Shown here: piece after piece, positions 53,636 through 63,200 of the stretch
Numbering within the stretch: position 1 is the first letter of the stretch
Layout: every line of letters begins with the position of its first letter
NCBI GenBank assembly: GCA_903844155.1
Contig: CAIMSU010000289.1
Location: 16,345 to 80,344, forward strand
DNA: 64,000 nucleotides
DNA from: an uncultured Pseudomonadota bacterium
Lineage (GTDB): Bacteria > Myxococcota_A > UBA796 > SXON01
Direction of reading: 5' to 3'
Position numbers and translations under genes: made by a program
The notes under the pieces: model-generated
Databases searched by the model: none
What the model was told of the DNA's origin: nothing
Seen by the model: the letters and a program-made list of their open reading frames with translations, nothing else

Positions 53636-54874
53636 TCATCCCCACCGGTATCCAGCCACGCTCGAAGCGCCCCAGCGCGGATCGTAGACCTGAACGTGGA
53701 CGTCCCCGCTCACCGTCGTCGTCTCGGCGCCGACGAGCAGCAGGCCGTGCGCTTCGGCCATCGCGGCGAGGTGGGCGCTGCCCTGAACGCCAACGACCGT
53801 CGCCGTCGGCACGCCGCCGTCGGCCCCTGCGGTCAGGCGGACGCGCACGAGCTCCGCGCGCCCGGGCCTCCGCGACCAGGGCCTGTCCAGCGTCGCGCTG
53901 ATCACGGGTAGGAACGGGCGGGGATCGCCGAGCATCGTGCGGATCACGGGTCGGACGAACTGCAGGAAGTTCACCATGCAGCTCACCGGGTTGCCCGGCA
54001 GGCCGAACACCGGCCGACCAGCGATGAACCCGTAGGCAAGCGGCTTTCCGGGCTTCATGGCGACGCGCCAGAACTCGACACCGGCCCCTTCGCCGCCACC
54101 GAGGTCGTCCATCACCGCCTTCACGTGGTCAAAATCGCCGACGGACACGCCGCCGGTCGATACGACGAGGTCGGACTGCAGCGCCGCGCGGAACGCCGCA
54201 GCGGTGGCGACGGGGTCATCCGCGACGTTGCCAAGGTACACGGGCTCGGCACCCGCGTCGTGGACGAGTCCCGCGAGGGCATGGAGGTTGGACGACCAGA
54301 TCTGGCCGGGTCCGAGCGGAAAGCCCGGCTCGACGACCTCGTCGCCGGTCGAGAGCAGCCCGATTCGGGGACGCACCCGGACTAGCACGGAGGGCCTGCC
54401 GAGCGCCGCGAGGACGCCCACAGCGCCGAAGCCGAGCACCGCGCCGACGTCCAGGAGCGGGGTGCCCGCCGCGATCTCGCTGCCGACGGGCCGGATGTGC
54501 ATCCCCGAAGTCGCGCCGACCCGCACCCGGACGCGATCCCCGACCATCTCGGTGTCCTCGACCATCACGACCGCGTCCGCCCCGTCAGGCACGGGCGCGC
54601 CGGTCATGATGCGCGACGCCGTACCCGGCACCACAGCGCGGGTGGGCACCTTGCCGGCCGCGACCGTCTCGTTGACATCGAGATCGCCGGGCACGTCCGC
54701 GGATCGCACCGCGAAGCCGTCCATCGCCGAACCCGCCCAGGGCGGAAGGTCGACGCCGGCGACGAGGCGCTCGGCGAGCACGCGCCCGTAGGCCGCGGAC
54801 AAGGGCACCCGCTCGGTGGCGGTGGCGGGGACCCGAGCGAGCACGCGGGCGAGGGCTTCTTCGACGGTCAGCAT
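53636..54874 (-). CDS. moeA: Molybdopterin molybdenumtransferase
   Basis: A 412-aa protein that inserts molybdenum into molybdopterin. Segments seen: LPPWAGSAMDGFAVRSADV, RIMTGAPVPDGADAVVMVED, RIGLLSTGDEVVEPG, STGGVSVGDFDHV, KPGKPLAYG and FGLPGNPVSCMV. ATG 54874 gives the usual start MLTVEEALARV. It is paired with mobA. Confidence 0.95.
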   Translation of the reverse strand: MLTVEEALARVLARVPATATERVPLSAAYGRVLAERLVAGVDLPPWAGSAMDGFAVRSADVPGDLDVNETVAAGKVPTRAVVPGTASRIMTGAPVPDGADAVVMVEDTEMVGDRVRVRVGATSGMHIRPVGSEIAAGTPLLDVGAVLGFGAVGVLAALGRPSVLVRVRPRIGLLSTGDEVVEPGFPLGPGQIWSSNLHALAGLVHDAGAEPVYLGNVADDPVATAAAFRAALQSDLVVSTGGVSVGDFDHVKAVMDDLGGGEGAGVEFWRVAMKPGKPLAYGFIAGRPVFGLPGNPVSCMVNFLQFVRPVIRTMLGDPRPFLPVISATLDRPWSRRPGRAELVRVRLTAGADGGVPTATVVGVQGSAHLAAMAEAHGLLLVGAETTTVSGDVHVQVYDPRWGASSVAGYRWG

Positions 54875-54887
54875 CACAACCCGGGTA

Positions 54888-56138
54888 TCACTCGCCCGGC
54901 TCCACGCGCGCCCGCGTCGCACCCCGCGCGAACCGGACGCTGAGCACGTCACCGACGGCAAGATCGGCGGCGTCGCGCACCACAGTGTCCTCCCGACGGA
55001 CGATCGCGTAGCCACGATCGAGGACCGCGACGGGCGAGAGCGCGAGGAGCCGGCCCTCGGCGCGTTGGAGGCGGTCCTTCCGCGACGGCACCACACGCGC
55101 TATCGCCGGCGCCATCCGGGCTTCGACGCCAACAAAGCGCAACCGCTGCGCCTTCGCCAGTCGGCCGACAGCACCGTCCAGCCGCGCTTGCAGCGCTTCG
55201 CAGTCCTTTCGGGAGCGGACCACGCGATCCCGAGGGTGCACCAGCCGAACTCGCGCGACCTTGTCCCGCAGCCTGCGCACGATGGCGTCCGCCGCGCTGG
55301 CGAGGCGGTCGAGGCTCACGTCCAGGCTGCGTGCAAGCTCGTACGCGTCCGGCACCGCCTCCTTCGCCGCCGCGCTCGGCGTAGGCGCCCGCTTGTCCGC
55401 CGCCAATTCCGCGAGGCACTGGTCGGACTCGTGCCCGACAGCCGCGATGATCGGCACACGGCTGGCCGCGTAAGCGCGCACGACCTCCTCCTCGTTGAAC
55501 GCCTGCAGATCCTCCGCGGACCCACCGCCGCGACCCGCGATGATCACGTCCACACGCGGATCGTTGTTGAGCCAGCGGATCGCACGCGCGATGTCCGCCG
55601 CGGCCCCCTCGCCCTGCACGCGACACGCCGCGAGGACAATGGTGACATGCGGCGCGCGGTCCCGGATGAGCCGCACCATGTCCGCCAGGGCAGCGCTGTC
55701 CTGCCCGGTCGCCAGACCGACGCCGCGCGGAAAGAAGGGCAGCGGCCGCTTCTTCTCGGGGTCGAAGAGCCCCTCCTCGGCTAGCCGCCTGCGTAGCTCC
55801 GCAAGCTTCCGCGCGAGGTCCCCCTCGCCCGCCCGTTCAATGCGCTTGCAGTCAAAAGAGTAGGTGCCCCGCGGCGCATACCCGCGGATCCCACCGTGCA
55901 GCCGAACGCGCTCGCCCAGCCGGAGCGGCACCTTCTCCCGCATTGCCAACGCGCGCCACATCACGCAGCTCATCGTCGAATTCTGGCCGGGCGACGGGTC
56001 TTTCAGCGTGAAGTACCAGTGTCCCGAGGCGTGGGGCTTGAACTCGCTCACCTCGCCCTCCAGCAGCCGCTCGCCGAAGATGTCCTGCAGCGCCTCGGCG
56101 ATGAACTGGTTCAGCTCGCTGACGGAATGGACGGTCAT
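54888..56138 (-). CDS. xseA: Exodeoxyribonuclease VII large subunit
   Basis: A 416-aa subunit of the single-strand DNA exonuclease. The N-terminal OB fold (SELNQFIAEALQDIFGERLL, GHWYFTLKD) is followed by the nuclease region (GVGLATGQDSAALADMV, DVIIAGRGGGSAEDLQAFN, VGHESDQ) and a coiled coil. The small subunit xseB is not adjacent. Its start overlaps the YfhO-like gene stop by 4 nt. Confidence 0.95.
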   Translation of the reverse strand: MTVHSVSELNQFIAEALQDIFGERLLEGEVSEFKPHASGHWYFTLKDPSPGQNSTMSCVMWRALAMREKVPLRLGERVRLHGGIRGYAPRGTYSFDCKRIERAGEGDLARKLAELRRRLAEEGLFDPEKKRPLPFFPRGVGLATGQDSAALADMVRLIRDRAPHVTIVLAACRVQGEGAAADIARAIRWLNNDPRVDVIIAGRGGGSAEDLQAFNEEEVVRAYAASRVPIIAAVGHESDQCLAELAADKRAPTPSAAAKEAVPDAYELARSLDVSLDRLASAADAIVRRLRDKVARVRLVHPRDRVVRSRKDCEALQARLDGAVGRLAKAQRLRFVGVEARMAPAIARVVPSRKDRLQRAEGRLLALSPVAVLDRGYAIVRREDTVVRDAADLAVGDVLSVRFARGATRARVEPGE

Positions 56139-58591
56139 GTTGCCCTTCCGCCGAGTGCAATTCGGGCCGCCCGCGCGCAGAGAGCCGCGATCCAGACCAG
56201 CGCCCCGACGAGCACCGCGCCCGCCAGCCAAAGCAGCCGCCCGGGCAACCCCGGGTCGAACCGGAAGACGACGTCGTGACTGCCGGCTGGGATGGGCACC
56301 GCGCGAAAGAGCAGGTCGGCGCGGAGGATCGGGGTGTCGACGCCGTCGACGGTCGCTGTCCAGCCCGGGTACCAGGTGTCCGCGAGGACGAGGGTGCCGG
56401 GCCCCGTCGCTCGAATCTCGGCGCGCTGATCCGAATAGTCCACGATGGAGGCTGACTGTACAGCCGCATCAAACCCGTCCACACAGCCGTGCGTCGCGGG
56501 GTCCGTCGCCCCCTCCACGAAGACGTTCCGGCGCGGGTCGGTTTCCGGCAGTGCCGCGAAGATCGCGTTGCCAACCGCATCGTCGCCCTTTGCACTGCTC
56601 CCCGCCGCCGGGGGTTCGAGCGTGCACGGCACCATCCGCGCCCGGGGGAGTGCGTCGTCGTCCTGGCCGACCTGCACGACGCCGTTGCGGATGAGGTTCA
56701 CCCCCGTGATCGGCCAGGTGCTCACCACCCACTTCACCGCCATGCGCCGCGCGATGTCGATGTCGTCGAGGTAGCGCTCGATCTTGATGGCGCCGCGCTC
56801 GCCAACGTCCATCCCGGCGAGGCCAAGCATCGCGTCGTTACGCAGGATGAGCAGCGGGCTCGGGATCAGCACCTCGTTGGAGCCCCAGAGCAGGTTCAGG
56901 CTCGCCGTCCCGACTTGCGTGTCGAGGCTGGGGTCGATGCGCCGATCGAGGATCGCTGTCCGGAATCCGCCGGGTTCGGTCATCCCGGGCTGGAGCCAGA
57001 CCGGCCGCTCTCGCGTCTGCTCCTCGGGCACCCGCGGGTGGTAGTCGCTCCCGAAGAGCCAGAGATCGAGGACGACAAGGCCGATCAACGCGCGCGGCCG
57101 TCGCATCGCCAGGCCTGTCAGCACGAGGAACAGGAACGGGCTCCAGACGCGCGTGGAGACGACGGATGTCGTCAGCCAGAGCTCATGCCAGATTGCGTCA
57201 ACCTTTTCCGGGACCTGCTCGGTGGGGATCACCTCCGCAGGCGCGAGGGCGGCGGCGTGCAGCGGGTCGACGGGTCCAGAATCCGCCGGAGCCTCGGCTT
57301 TCGCGAGATAGTGGCTGGTCAATACCGCGCAGACCGGTCCCTCCCCCGCCCTGAGCGCGAGCCCGCCGCCAACGAGCGCGAGGAACAACGCCCACCCAGC
57401 GTAGAGCGTGCGCCGGGCGACGAGGTCCACGCTTCGCGCCGTGCGGGCCACGTCCCAGCCTTGCGCCGCCAGCACGGCCATCGCCATCGTGAACCAGATG
57501 GAAAAGCGCACAGGAAACCGGAAATACTCGAAGCCGGGCAGGTGGCGGACCAGCGCCCAGAGCGGCGTTCCGAGCATGAGCAGCATCGCCAGCCCGGCGA
57601 CCCCGCCCCACCAGCGCTGGCGTCGCAGGCCCAGCAGCGCGAGGACGAGCACCGGAAAGCCAAGGTAGAAGCACATCTCCCAGGAGTCCTCGCCCGACCC
57701 CCAGTAGCTCGCGCCCCGGTGGTAGTAGGTCTGGTCGATGTCTACGGGACGGTCGAGGCCAAAGAGCGCCGGGAGGACGAAATTGAACGCCTCCAACACC
57801 GGGAGCTTCCCGATGTTCGCGAAGGAGGCGTCCACGCCCCCCTCGCGCATCGAGAACCTCGAGAGCTGCAGCGACGCCACAAGTTGCGGCGACGCGATGA
57901 CAACCCCGGCCGCCGCGGACGTCCCCCACTTCACCAGCGTCCGGACGCCGTCGCCGGCCACCATCGCCCCACGAGCTGCGTCCAAAGCGCATAAAAGCCC
58001 TCCAAACGCGGCGGCCTGGGGATGCCCAGCCAGCCCCATCATCCCGACGGCGAGGGCGACCACCGGCCAATTCCTCGCCCGCCCCGCCCACAACACCCAG
58101 CCGAGCCACGCCAACGCGTTCTGCATGCCAAGGTACAGCGTGTGCGAGACCATGAACCCCGAAAACGCCCAGACAAAGCCGCCAAGCCACGCGGCCGACG
58201 GGGACAGCGGACCACGCGCGGGACCACGGGAGCTCGCGGGCGGCGTGCGCAGGTAGCAGTACACCCCCATCGCTGCGAGCACCTCATGCCCGAGGATGGT
58301 CCAGTCCATCGCCAGGCCCGAGGGCAGCAGCGCGAACAGCAGCATCGTCGGCGGATAAACAAAGCCGCCTTCTCCCTCGGCAAGCAGCGGGTAGCCGTTC
58401 GCTGTCTGGCTCGACCACCACGGCACGACGCCGTGGCGCCACTGCTCCGCCGCCCACACCCGCCACGGGTAGTGGTGGTGCCGAAGGTCGTGGTACCAGA
58501 ACACACCTGAGCCCGTGGCGGCGTCCGGCGCAAATGCAATGGCGACCGCCACAAAGAGCAGGAAGGCGGCCAGGAGCTCGCGGCGGGTCAC
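56135..58591 (-). CDS. YfhO-family membrane protein
   Basis: An 818-aa protein, GTG 58591, overlapping the methyltransferase stop as GTGA. An early HDLRHHHYPWRVWAAEQW and PWWSSQTANGYPLLAEGE give the YfhO/GT-C first loop. A dozen or so membrane helices follow, then a periplasmic domain (PGTLVLADTWYPGWTATVDG) and a last helix. Such proteins are linked to sugar or lipid glycosylation in the envelope. Confidence 0.85.
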   Translation of the reverse strand: MTRRELLAAFLLFVAVAIAFAPDAATGSGVFWYHDLRHHHYPWRVWAAEQWRHGVVPWWSSQTANGYPLLAEGEGGFVYPPTMLLFALLPSGLAMDWTILGHEVLAAMGVYCYLRTPPASSRGPARGPLSPSAAWLGGFVWAFSGFMVSHTLYLGMQNALAWLGWVLWAGRARNWPVVALAVGMMGLAGHPQAAAFGGLLCALDAARGAMVAGDGVRTLVKWGTSAAAGVVIASPQLVASLQLSRFSMREGGVDASFANIGKLPVLEAFNFVLPALFGLDRPVDIDQTYYHRGASYWGSGEDSWEMCFYLGFPVLVLALLGLRRQRWWGGVAGLAMLLMLGTPLWALVRHLPGFEYFRFPVRFSIWFTMAMAVLAAQGWDVARTARSVDLVARRTLYAGWALFLALVGGGLALRAGEGPVCAVLTSHYLAKAEAPADSGPVDPLHAAALAPAEVIPTEQVPEKVDAIWHELWLTTSVVSTRVWSPFLFLVLTGLAMRRPRALIGLVVLDLWLFGSDYHPRVPEEQTRERPVWLQPGMTEPGGFRTAILDRRIDPSLDTQVGTASLNLLWGSNEVLIPSPLLILRNDAMLGLAGMDVGERGAIKIERYLDDIDIARRMAVKWVVSTWPITGVNLIRNGVVQVGQDDDALPRARMVPCTLEPPAAGSSAKGDDAVGNAIFAALPETDPRRNVFVEGATDPATHGCVDGFDAAVQSASIVDYSDQRAEIRATGPGTLVLADTWYPGWTATVDGVDTPILRADLLFRAVPIPAGSHDVVFRFDPGLPGRLLWLAGAVLVGALVWIAALCARAARIALGGRAT

Positions 58592-59952
58592 GGCTTGCGG
58601 CCGGGCTTCACGGGTCCGGCGGGGACCGGCGTTGCCGTGGCGCGCGGAGGTGCGTGCGCGACCTCCAGCACCACGAATTTCAGGAAGCTGCCCTCTGGAA
58701 AATGCAGGGCGGCCGGGAAGTCTGGCGCCTGCCCGCCCGTGTGGATGACGCGTCCCTGGCATTCGGCCTTGCGCAGGCCGTCGATGAGCGCGCCGTGGAA
58801 CTGCCGGGGGCTGACAGAGCCAAGGTTTGAGCTGGCGATGATCCAGCCCCCGGGCGCACAGACCCGCGCGGCGGCGGCAACAAGACGCGCGTAGTCCTGC
58901 TCGCCAGACCAGTCGGTGCCGCCGGAGTGCGAGTGGCCGGGTGGATCGAGGATGATCCTGTCGAACACGCGTCCCTGCCGACGGAACCGGTCGAGGACCT
59001 TGATCGCGTCGTCCTCGATGCGCTCGTGGGTCTGGCCGGGTGCGGGGAGGGCGTTCAGCGCGAGGTTTTCGTCGAGGCGGTCCAGGTACGGTCGGGAGAG
59101 GTCGACGCTGACGACCTCGCGCGCGCCGTGAGCGAGGGCGTGCACGGAGAAAGCGCCGGTGTAGCAGAACAAGTTGAGGACTCGCACACCTGAATCAGCG
59201 GCCCCGCGGTAGTGCGAGGCGAGCCACGAGCGGTTGTCGCGCTGGTCCGGGAACAGGCCGACGTCCTTTTTCGCGCCAACGTCCACGCGGTAGCGGAGCG
59301 AGCGCACGCCGGGACCGGGCGGTGGGTCGACGACGACGGCCGGGCCTGCATCCTCGCCGTGGACGAGGCCCGGCGGCGGCGGCCAGACCCGCGCATCGCG
59401 GGAGTCGGGACGCCAACCGACATGCACCGCGCCGACGCCGGTGAGCGCCACCGTCGCGGCAACCAACGCGGGCACGAGCGCGAGCAGGCTGGGCGAGTCC
59501 AACGAAACGACGGCCGAAGCACCCCACACATCGACACGGACACCCGGCAGGTCGTCATTTTCGCCGTTTGCGAGCCGATAGCAGGCGTCCGGGCCGACGA
59601 GGCCGAGCGCCCGCCGTAGCGTGAGCGCGGACGCGAGACGCGCGTGAATCAAGGCGCCGTCGATCGGCCCAGCGTCGGCCCGGAACCGCCGCGCCCGGAT
59701 CCACCCATCGTCCGCGATCGCCGTGCCCAGCGGTTCACCCGCGACCGAGCGAAGCTGCACGACCGCCCCGAGCGGCGCAGAGCCCCCCGCAACCTCGTTC
59801 GGGTAGACCCATGGAAAACCCTGACGCAACCAGCGTTCGCTGTACCCGTTCACGACCAGCACGCCCGCCGGCGCCGCTCGACCCCGCTCCGGTGCCGAGG
59901 GGGGTGGCGACGCCCGACCGCCCGACGACCGTGCGCCCGAGGTCCCCTTCAC
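58588..59952 (-). CDS. rlmI: RlmI-like 23S rRNA methyltransferase
   Basis: A 454-aa protein. A PUA-like N-terminus (RWLRQGFPWVYPNEV) precedes a Rossmann methylase with DVGLFPDQRDNRSWL, VLNLFCYTGAFSVHALAHGA, VSVDLSRPYLDRLDEN and ILDPPGHSHSGG. This order is that of RlmI/YccW, a 5-methylcytosine enzyme; the exact target is inferred. It is linked by 4-nt overlaps on both sides. Confidence 0.85.
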   Translation of the reverse strand: MKGTSGARSSGGRASPPPSAPERGRAAPAGVLVVNGYSERWLRQGFPWVYPNEVAGGSAPLGAVVQLRSVAGEPLGTAIADDGWIRARRFRADAGPIDGALIHARLASALTLRRALGLVGPDACYRLANGENDDLPGVRVDVWGASAVVSLDSPSLLALVPALVAATVALTGVGAVHVGWRPDSRDARVWPPPPGLVHGEDAGPAVVVDPPPGPGVRSLRYRVDVGAKKDVGLFPDQRDNRSWLASHYRGAADSGVRVLNLFCYTGAFSVHALAHGAREVVSVDLSRPYLDRLDENLALNALPAPGQTHERIEDDAIKVLDRFRRQGRVFDRIILDPPGHSHSGGTDWSGEQDYARLVAAAARVCAPGGWIIASSNLGSVSPRQFHGALIDGLRKAECQGRVIHTGGQAPDFPAALHFPEGSFLKFVVLEVAHAPPRATATPVPAGPVKPGRKP

Positions 59953-61427
59953 TTGGGCTCGATGACCTCGACGTTGGCGATGCCCGCTGCCTTGAGCCCG
60001 TCCGCGACCTTGGCCTTGTCGCCGACGAGGACGATCAAGGCGTGGTGCACATCGTAGGCGGTCATCTCGGCCTTGACGGCATCGGTGGTCACGGCGTCCA
60101 TCGCCACCAGCGTGCCGGCAAGATGGTCGGGCGCGAAACCAGCGGCGTGGTACCAGGCAAAGGTCTCCGCGATCCCGGCGCAGCCCTCCATCGCCTCCAC
60201 CTTGTCCTGCCGGAACGCGCCCTGCGCTTTCTGGAGTTCGGCAGCGGTGATTCCGGACTCTGCCAGGTTGAGCTGGTCGAGGAGCTGCTTCATCGCGTCG
60301 CCGGTCACGTCCGTGCGGATCCGCGAGTTGATCACCACGGTGCCCTGGCCCTTCATCGGGAGCACCTCTGCGTGAACCCCGTAGGTGTACCCAAGCTTTT
60401 CGCGGAGCAGGCCGTTGAGCCTGGACGTGAAGCTGCCCGCGAGGGCGATGGTTCCCGCGCGGAGGGCCGGCAGCCGTGCGTCGTCCTCGGCCCGTCCCGG
60501 AAACGTCAGGTAGAACATGGTCTGTGCCGCGCCCGGCGAGTCGATCAGGTAGACCGGACGGTCAGTCGCAACCGGCGCCGCCGGGATGGGAACCGCTGCC
60601 GATTTCGCAGCGGCCCACGGTGCGCCGAGCGCCGCTTCAAGCAGCCCCTGGGCCTCCGCTGTCGTTACGTCGCCAGCCATCGTGATGGTGGCGCTCGCCG
60701 AATTCCACACCTGCGCGTGGTATTTCTGGACGTCCTTCACCGTGACGGCGCCCATCCCCTTGACCGTGCCCTCGGGCGGGTGGCCCCAGGGATGCGTCGC
60801 TCCGTACCAGAGCGCCGGTGCAGCCTCCTCCGCGGCCGTCGGCGGGTCCTCCTGCCCCTGCGTCAACTCCCCAATTGCGAGCGTTCGCTCACGCTTGTAG
60901 TCGCCCGTTCCCCAGTGCGGGCGCAGCACCATGTCCGCGATGAGGCCGAGGGCCACGGGGAGCTGATCCTTCTTCATCGACGCGACGATCTCGGACCCGT
61001 CCTCGTCCGTCGAGACCTCGATCTGGATGCCGAGGCGCTCGGTGGTCTCGGCGAACTGGGCGGCCGTCAGCGCACCCGCGCCCTGAGTCATCAGGCGGTC
61101 GGAGAGCGAGGCGGCGCCTTCGTGGCCGACGGGGTCGAGCGCGGAGCCGCCGGCCACGTGCAGCACCAGGCTGACGAGGGGGAGGCCGGGGCGCGGAACC
61201 ACCCAGACGCTCGCGCCGTTGGACAGCGTCACGGCGTCCGGGACCGGCGCCTTGAAGGGGGTTGGGGCGCCGATCACCGGCGGCGTGGCGAGGGGATCGG
61301 GCGGCGGGGCGACGGGCACGGTAGCAACCGGTGGCGGGGTTTTGGCCTTGACCGGCGCACCCGCGTAGGCGACCGGTCCGGCTGCGGCGATGGCGACGAC
61401 CGCACTCACGAGGAGGAAGCGCCTCAT
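59949..61427 (-). CDS. M16 peptidase-family protein lacking the zinc motif
   Basis: A 492-aa exported protein (MRRFLLVSAVVAIAAAGPVAYA). It has the M16 fold (GGSALDPVGHEGAASLSDRL, REKLGYTYGVHAEVLP) but no HxxEH, so it should be the inactive partner. It follows the active M16 gene by a 4-nt overlap, so the pair probably forms one periplasmic enzyme. Confidence 0.9.
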   Translation of the reverse strand: MRRFLLVSAVVAIAAAGPVAYAGAPVKAKTPPPVATVPVAPPPDPLATPPVIGAPTPFKAPVPDAVTLSNGASVWVVPRPGLPLVSLVLHVAGGSALDPVGHEGAASLSDRLMTQGAGALTAAQFAETTERLGIQIEVSTDEDGSEIVASMKKDQLPVALGLIADMVLRPHWGTGDYKRERTLAIGELTQGQEDPPTAAEEAAPALWYGATHPWGHPPEGTVKGMGAVTVKDVQKYHAQVWNSASATITMAGDVTTAEAQGLLEAALGAPWAAAKSAAVPIPAAPVATDRPVYLIDSPGAAQTMFYLTFPGRAEDDARLPALRAGTIALAGSFTSRLNGLLREKLGYTYGVHAEVLPMKGQGTVVINSRIRTDVTGDAMKQLLDQLNLAESGITAAELQKAQGAFRQDKVEAMEGCAGIAETFAWYHAAGFAPDHLAGTLVAMDAVTTDAVKAEMTAYDVHHALIVLVGDKAKVADGLKAAGIANVEVIEPK

Positions 61428-62800
61428 TTGGCACCCCCCGCCGGCGCCTTGCCATTGTTGGGCGCTGCGTCCTTCGGTTTTGGGTCGATGACGACGACGC
61501 CCGCGAGCTCGGGTCGGAGCCATTTCGCCGCGGCATCCCGCAAGCCTTCGGCGGTGGCCGAGCGAAAGCGCGCGATGTCGCTGGCGAAGTAGCCGGGCGA
61601 GCCGGTGTACGCCCAGTACTGGTTGAGCTGGACGGCCCGGTTCTGCAGCGACTGCAGGTTGTCGAGGAAGCCGTACTCAAACTGGTTGTGGACGCGCTCC
61701 ATCTCGGCGTCGCTGGGCAGGTTCGTGTCGATGTCCTTGAGCGCATCGTCGATCGCCGCCTCGATCGCCGGGATCTTCACGCCCTCGGCCGCTGTCGCCG
61801 AGATCTGGAACAAGCTCCCGTACTTCGTCGGCATCTGGTCGGCGGAGACGTCTTGCGCCAGCCCGCCGATCACCAGCTTCTTGTAGAGCCGGCTCGACTC
61901 CCCACCCGCGAGCAGCGAGCCGACCAACTGGACCTCCGCGTCCCCGGCCGCGAAGGAGCCCGGCGTGTGGAAGTACAGGTTGATCTGGGGATAGTCGACG
62001 TTGTCCGTGACGGTCACCCGCGCTTTCTGCGGTCGGTCGACGGGCGCGGGGTTCGGGCGCGCGGGCACGGGCTTCTTCGCGAGCGTACCGAAATACTGCT
62101 CGATCACCGGCTTGATCGTGGCCGGGTCAAAGTCGCCAGCCACGACCAGGCTCGCGTTGTTCGGCACGTACCAGCTGGCAAAGAAGTCCTGCACGTCCTG
62201 CACCGACGCCGCGCTCAGGTCCTCATGGCTGCCGATGACCGTGTGGTCGTAAGGGTGCCCCTTCGGGTACATCAACAGCGGCACTTCAAGCTCGCCAATC
62301 GCGTAGGGCTGGTCCTCGTATGACTGCCGACGCTCGTTCTTCACGACGTCGCGCTGCAGGTCGAGCTTGGCCTGCGTCATCGCGAGACCAAGCTGCTGCA
62401 TCCGGTCCGCCTCGATCCACAACAGCGTCGGCAGGAGCGCGGGCGGGCCGACGTCGTAGAAATTCGTCGCGTCCTCCATCGTCCACGCGTTGTTCCAGCC
62501 CCCGTTCGCCTCCATCAGGTTGTCGATTCCCGAGCCCGGAAGCCGGAAGGTGCCCATGAACATCAGGTGCTCGAACAGGTGCGCGAACCCCGAGCGCCCC
62601 GCTTGCTCGTTCCCGGACCCGACCTGGTACCAGATGTCGACGACGACCTGGGGCAGCGAATGATCCTCGACGAAGATGACTTGCAGGCCGTTGGGCAGCT
62701 CGTAGCGCTCGTAGGGGATGCCGGCCGCCTGGGTTGCGGCGGGGGAGTCGGCGGCGCGTGCAGCGAGAGGTGCGGCCAGCAGCAACGGTAGAAATGGCAT
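61424..62800 (-). CDS. M16 zinc peptidase, catalytic
   Basis: A 458-aa exported protein (PFLPLLLAAPLAARA). The inverted zinc motif is present: His74-x-x-Glu77-His78 (FAHLFEHLMF), with the distal Glu region VVKNERRQSYEDQP. C-terminal LAGGESSRLYKKLV is typical. It is first in the minus-strand run that continues to xseA. Confidence 0.93.
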   Translation of the reverse strand: MPFLPLLLAAPLAARAADSPAATQAAGIPYERYELPNGLQVIFVEDHSLPQVVVDIWYQVGSGNEQAGRSGFAHLFEHLMFMGTFRLPGSGIDNLMEANGGWNNAWTMEDATNFYDVGPPALLPTLLWIEADRMQQLGLAMTQAKLDLQRDVVKNERRQSYEDQPYAIGELEVPLLMYPKGHPYDHTVIGSHEDLSAASVQDVQDFFASWYVPNNASLVVAGDFDPATIKPVIEQYFGTLAKKPVPARPNPAPVDRPQKARVTVTDNVDYPQINLYFHTPGSFAAGDAEVQLVGSLLAGGESSRLYKKLVIGGLAQDVSADQMPTKYGSLFQISATAAEGVKIPAIEAAIDDALKDIDTNLPSDAEMERVHNQFEYGFLDNLQSLQNRAVQLNQYWAYTGSPGYFASDIARFRSATAEGLRDAAAKWLRPELAGVVVIDPKPKDAAPNNGKAPAGGAK

Positions 62801-62834
62801 CGTCGGCGGTTATCAAGGTGGGTGCGAGGTAGTC

Positions 62835-63110
62835 ATGCCGATCTTCGAATATCGATGCGAGTGCGGACGGCGGATGGACGTGCTGGTCCGCGGCGGGCGG
62901 GAGCCCTGCAATTGCGAGGAGGCCGGCGAGGCCAGCGACTGGTGCATGAAGGCGGGAAAGCTGACGAAAGCGGTGACCGCAGCGCATGTCGGGTCGGCAG
63001 CGCGGGACACCGGGCGATCGTATGATTCGGGCAGTGGGAAGGACGTGTCCGACAGCCCCGGCGGAAGCTGCGGGCACTGCGGGCAGGTGCCGGGGTCGTG
63101 TGAGAACTGA
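62835..63110 (+). CDS. FmdB-type zinc-ribbon protein
   Basis: A 91-aa protein with MPIFEYRCECGRRMDVLVRG, then a second Cys pair (PCNCEE), as in the FmdB regulatory family. A Cys-rich tail follows (CGHCGQVPGSC). Divergent from the M16 gene. The role of such small proteins is poorly known. Confidence 0.85.
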   Translation: MPIFEYRCECGRRMDVLVRGGREPCNCEEAGEASDWCMKAGKLTKAVTAAHVGSAARDTGRSYDSGSGKDVSDSPGGSCGHCGQVPGSCEN

Positions 63111-63146
63111 CGTGGTGAGGCGTCACATGCAGGGTGCGCGCAGCCC

Positions 63147-63187
63147 CCCCTCCGGCCTTCGGCAATGGCCCCCCGAAGGGGGAGGGG
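63147..63187. terminator. Long GC hairpin after the zinc-ribbon gene
   Basis: CCCCTCC pairs with GGAGGGG and, inside, CCTTCGG pairs with CCGAAGG, with a small bulge. A 14-bp stem could end the upstream transcript or be a REP-like intergenic unit. No U-run. Confidence 0.4.
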
Positions 63188-63200
63188 ATCGCAGATTGGG

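Noticed and set aside
59811..61592. A 593-codon plus-strand frame opposite the inactive M16 gene
   Set aside because: No motif and antisense to a complete M16 protein with signal peptide.
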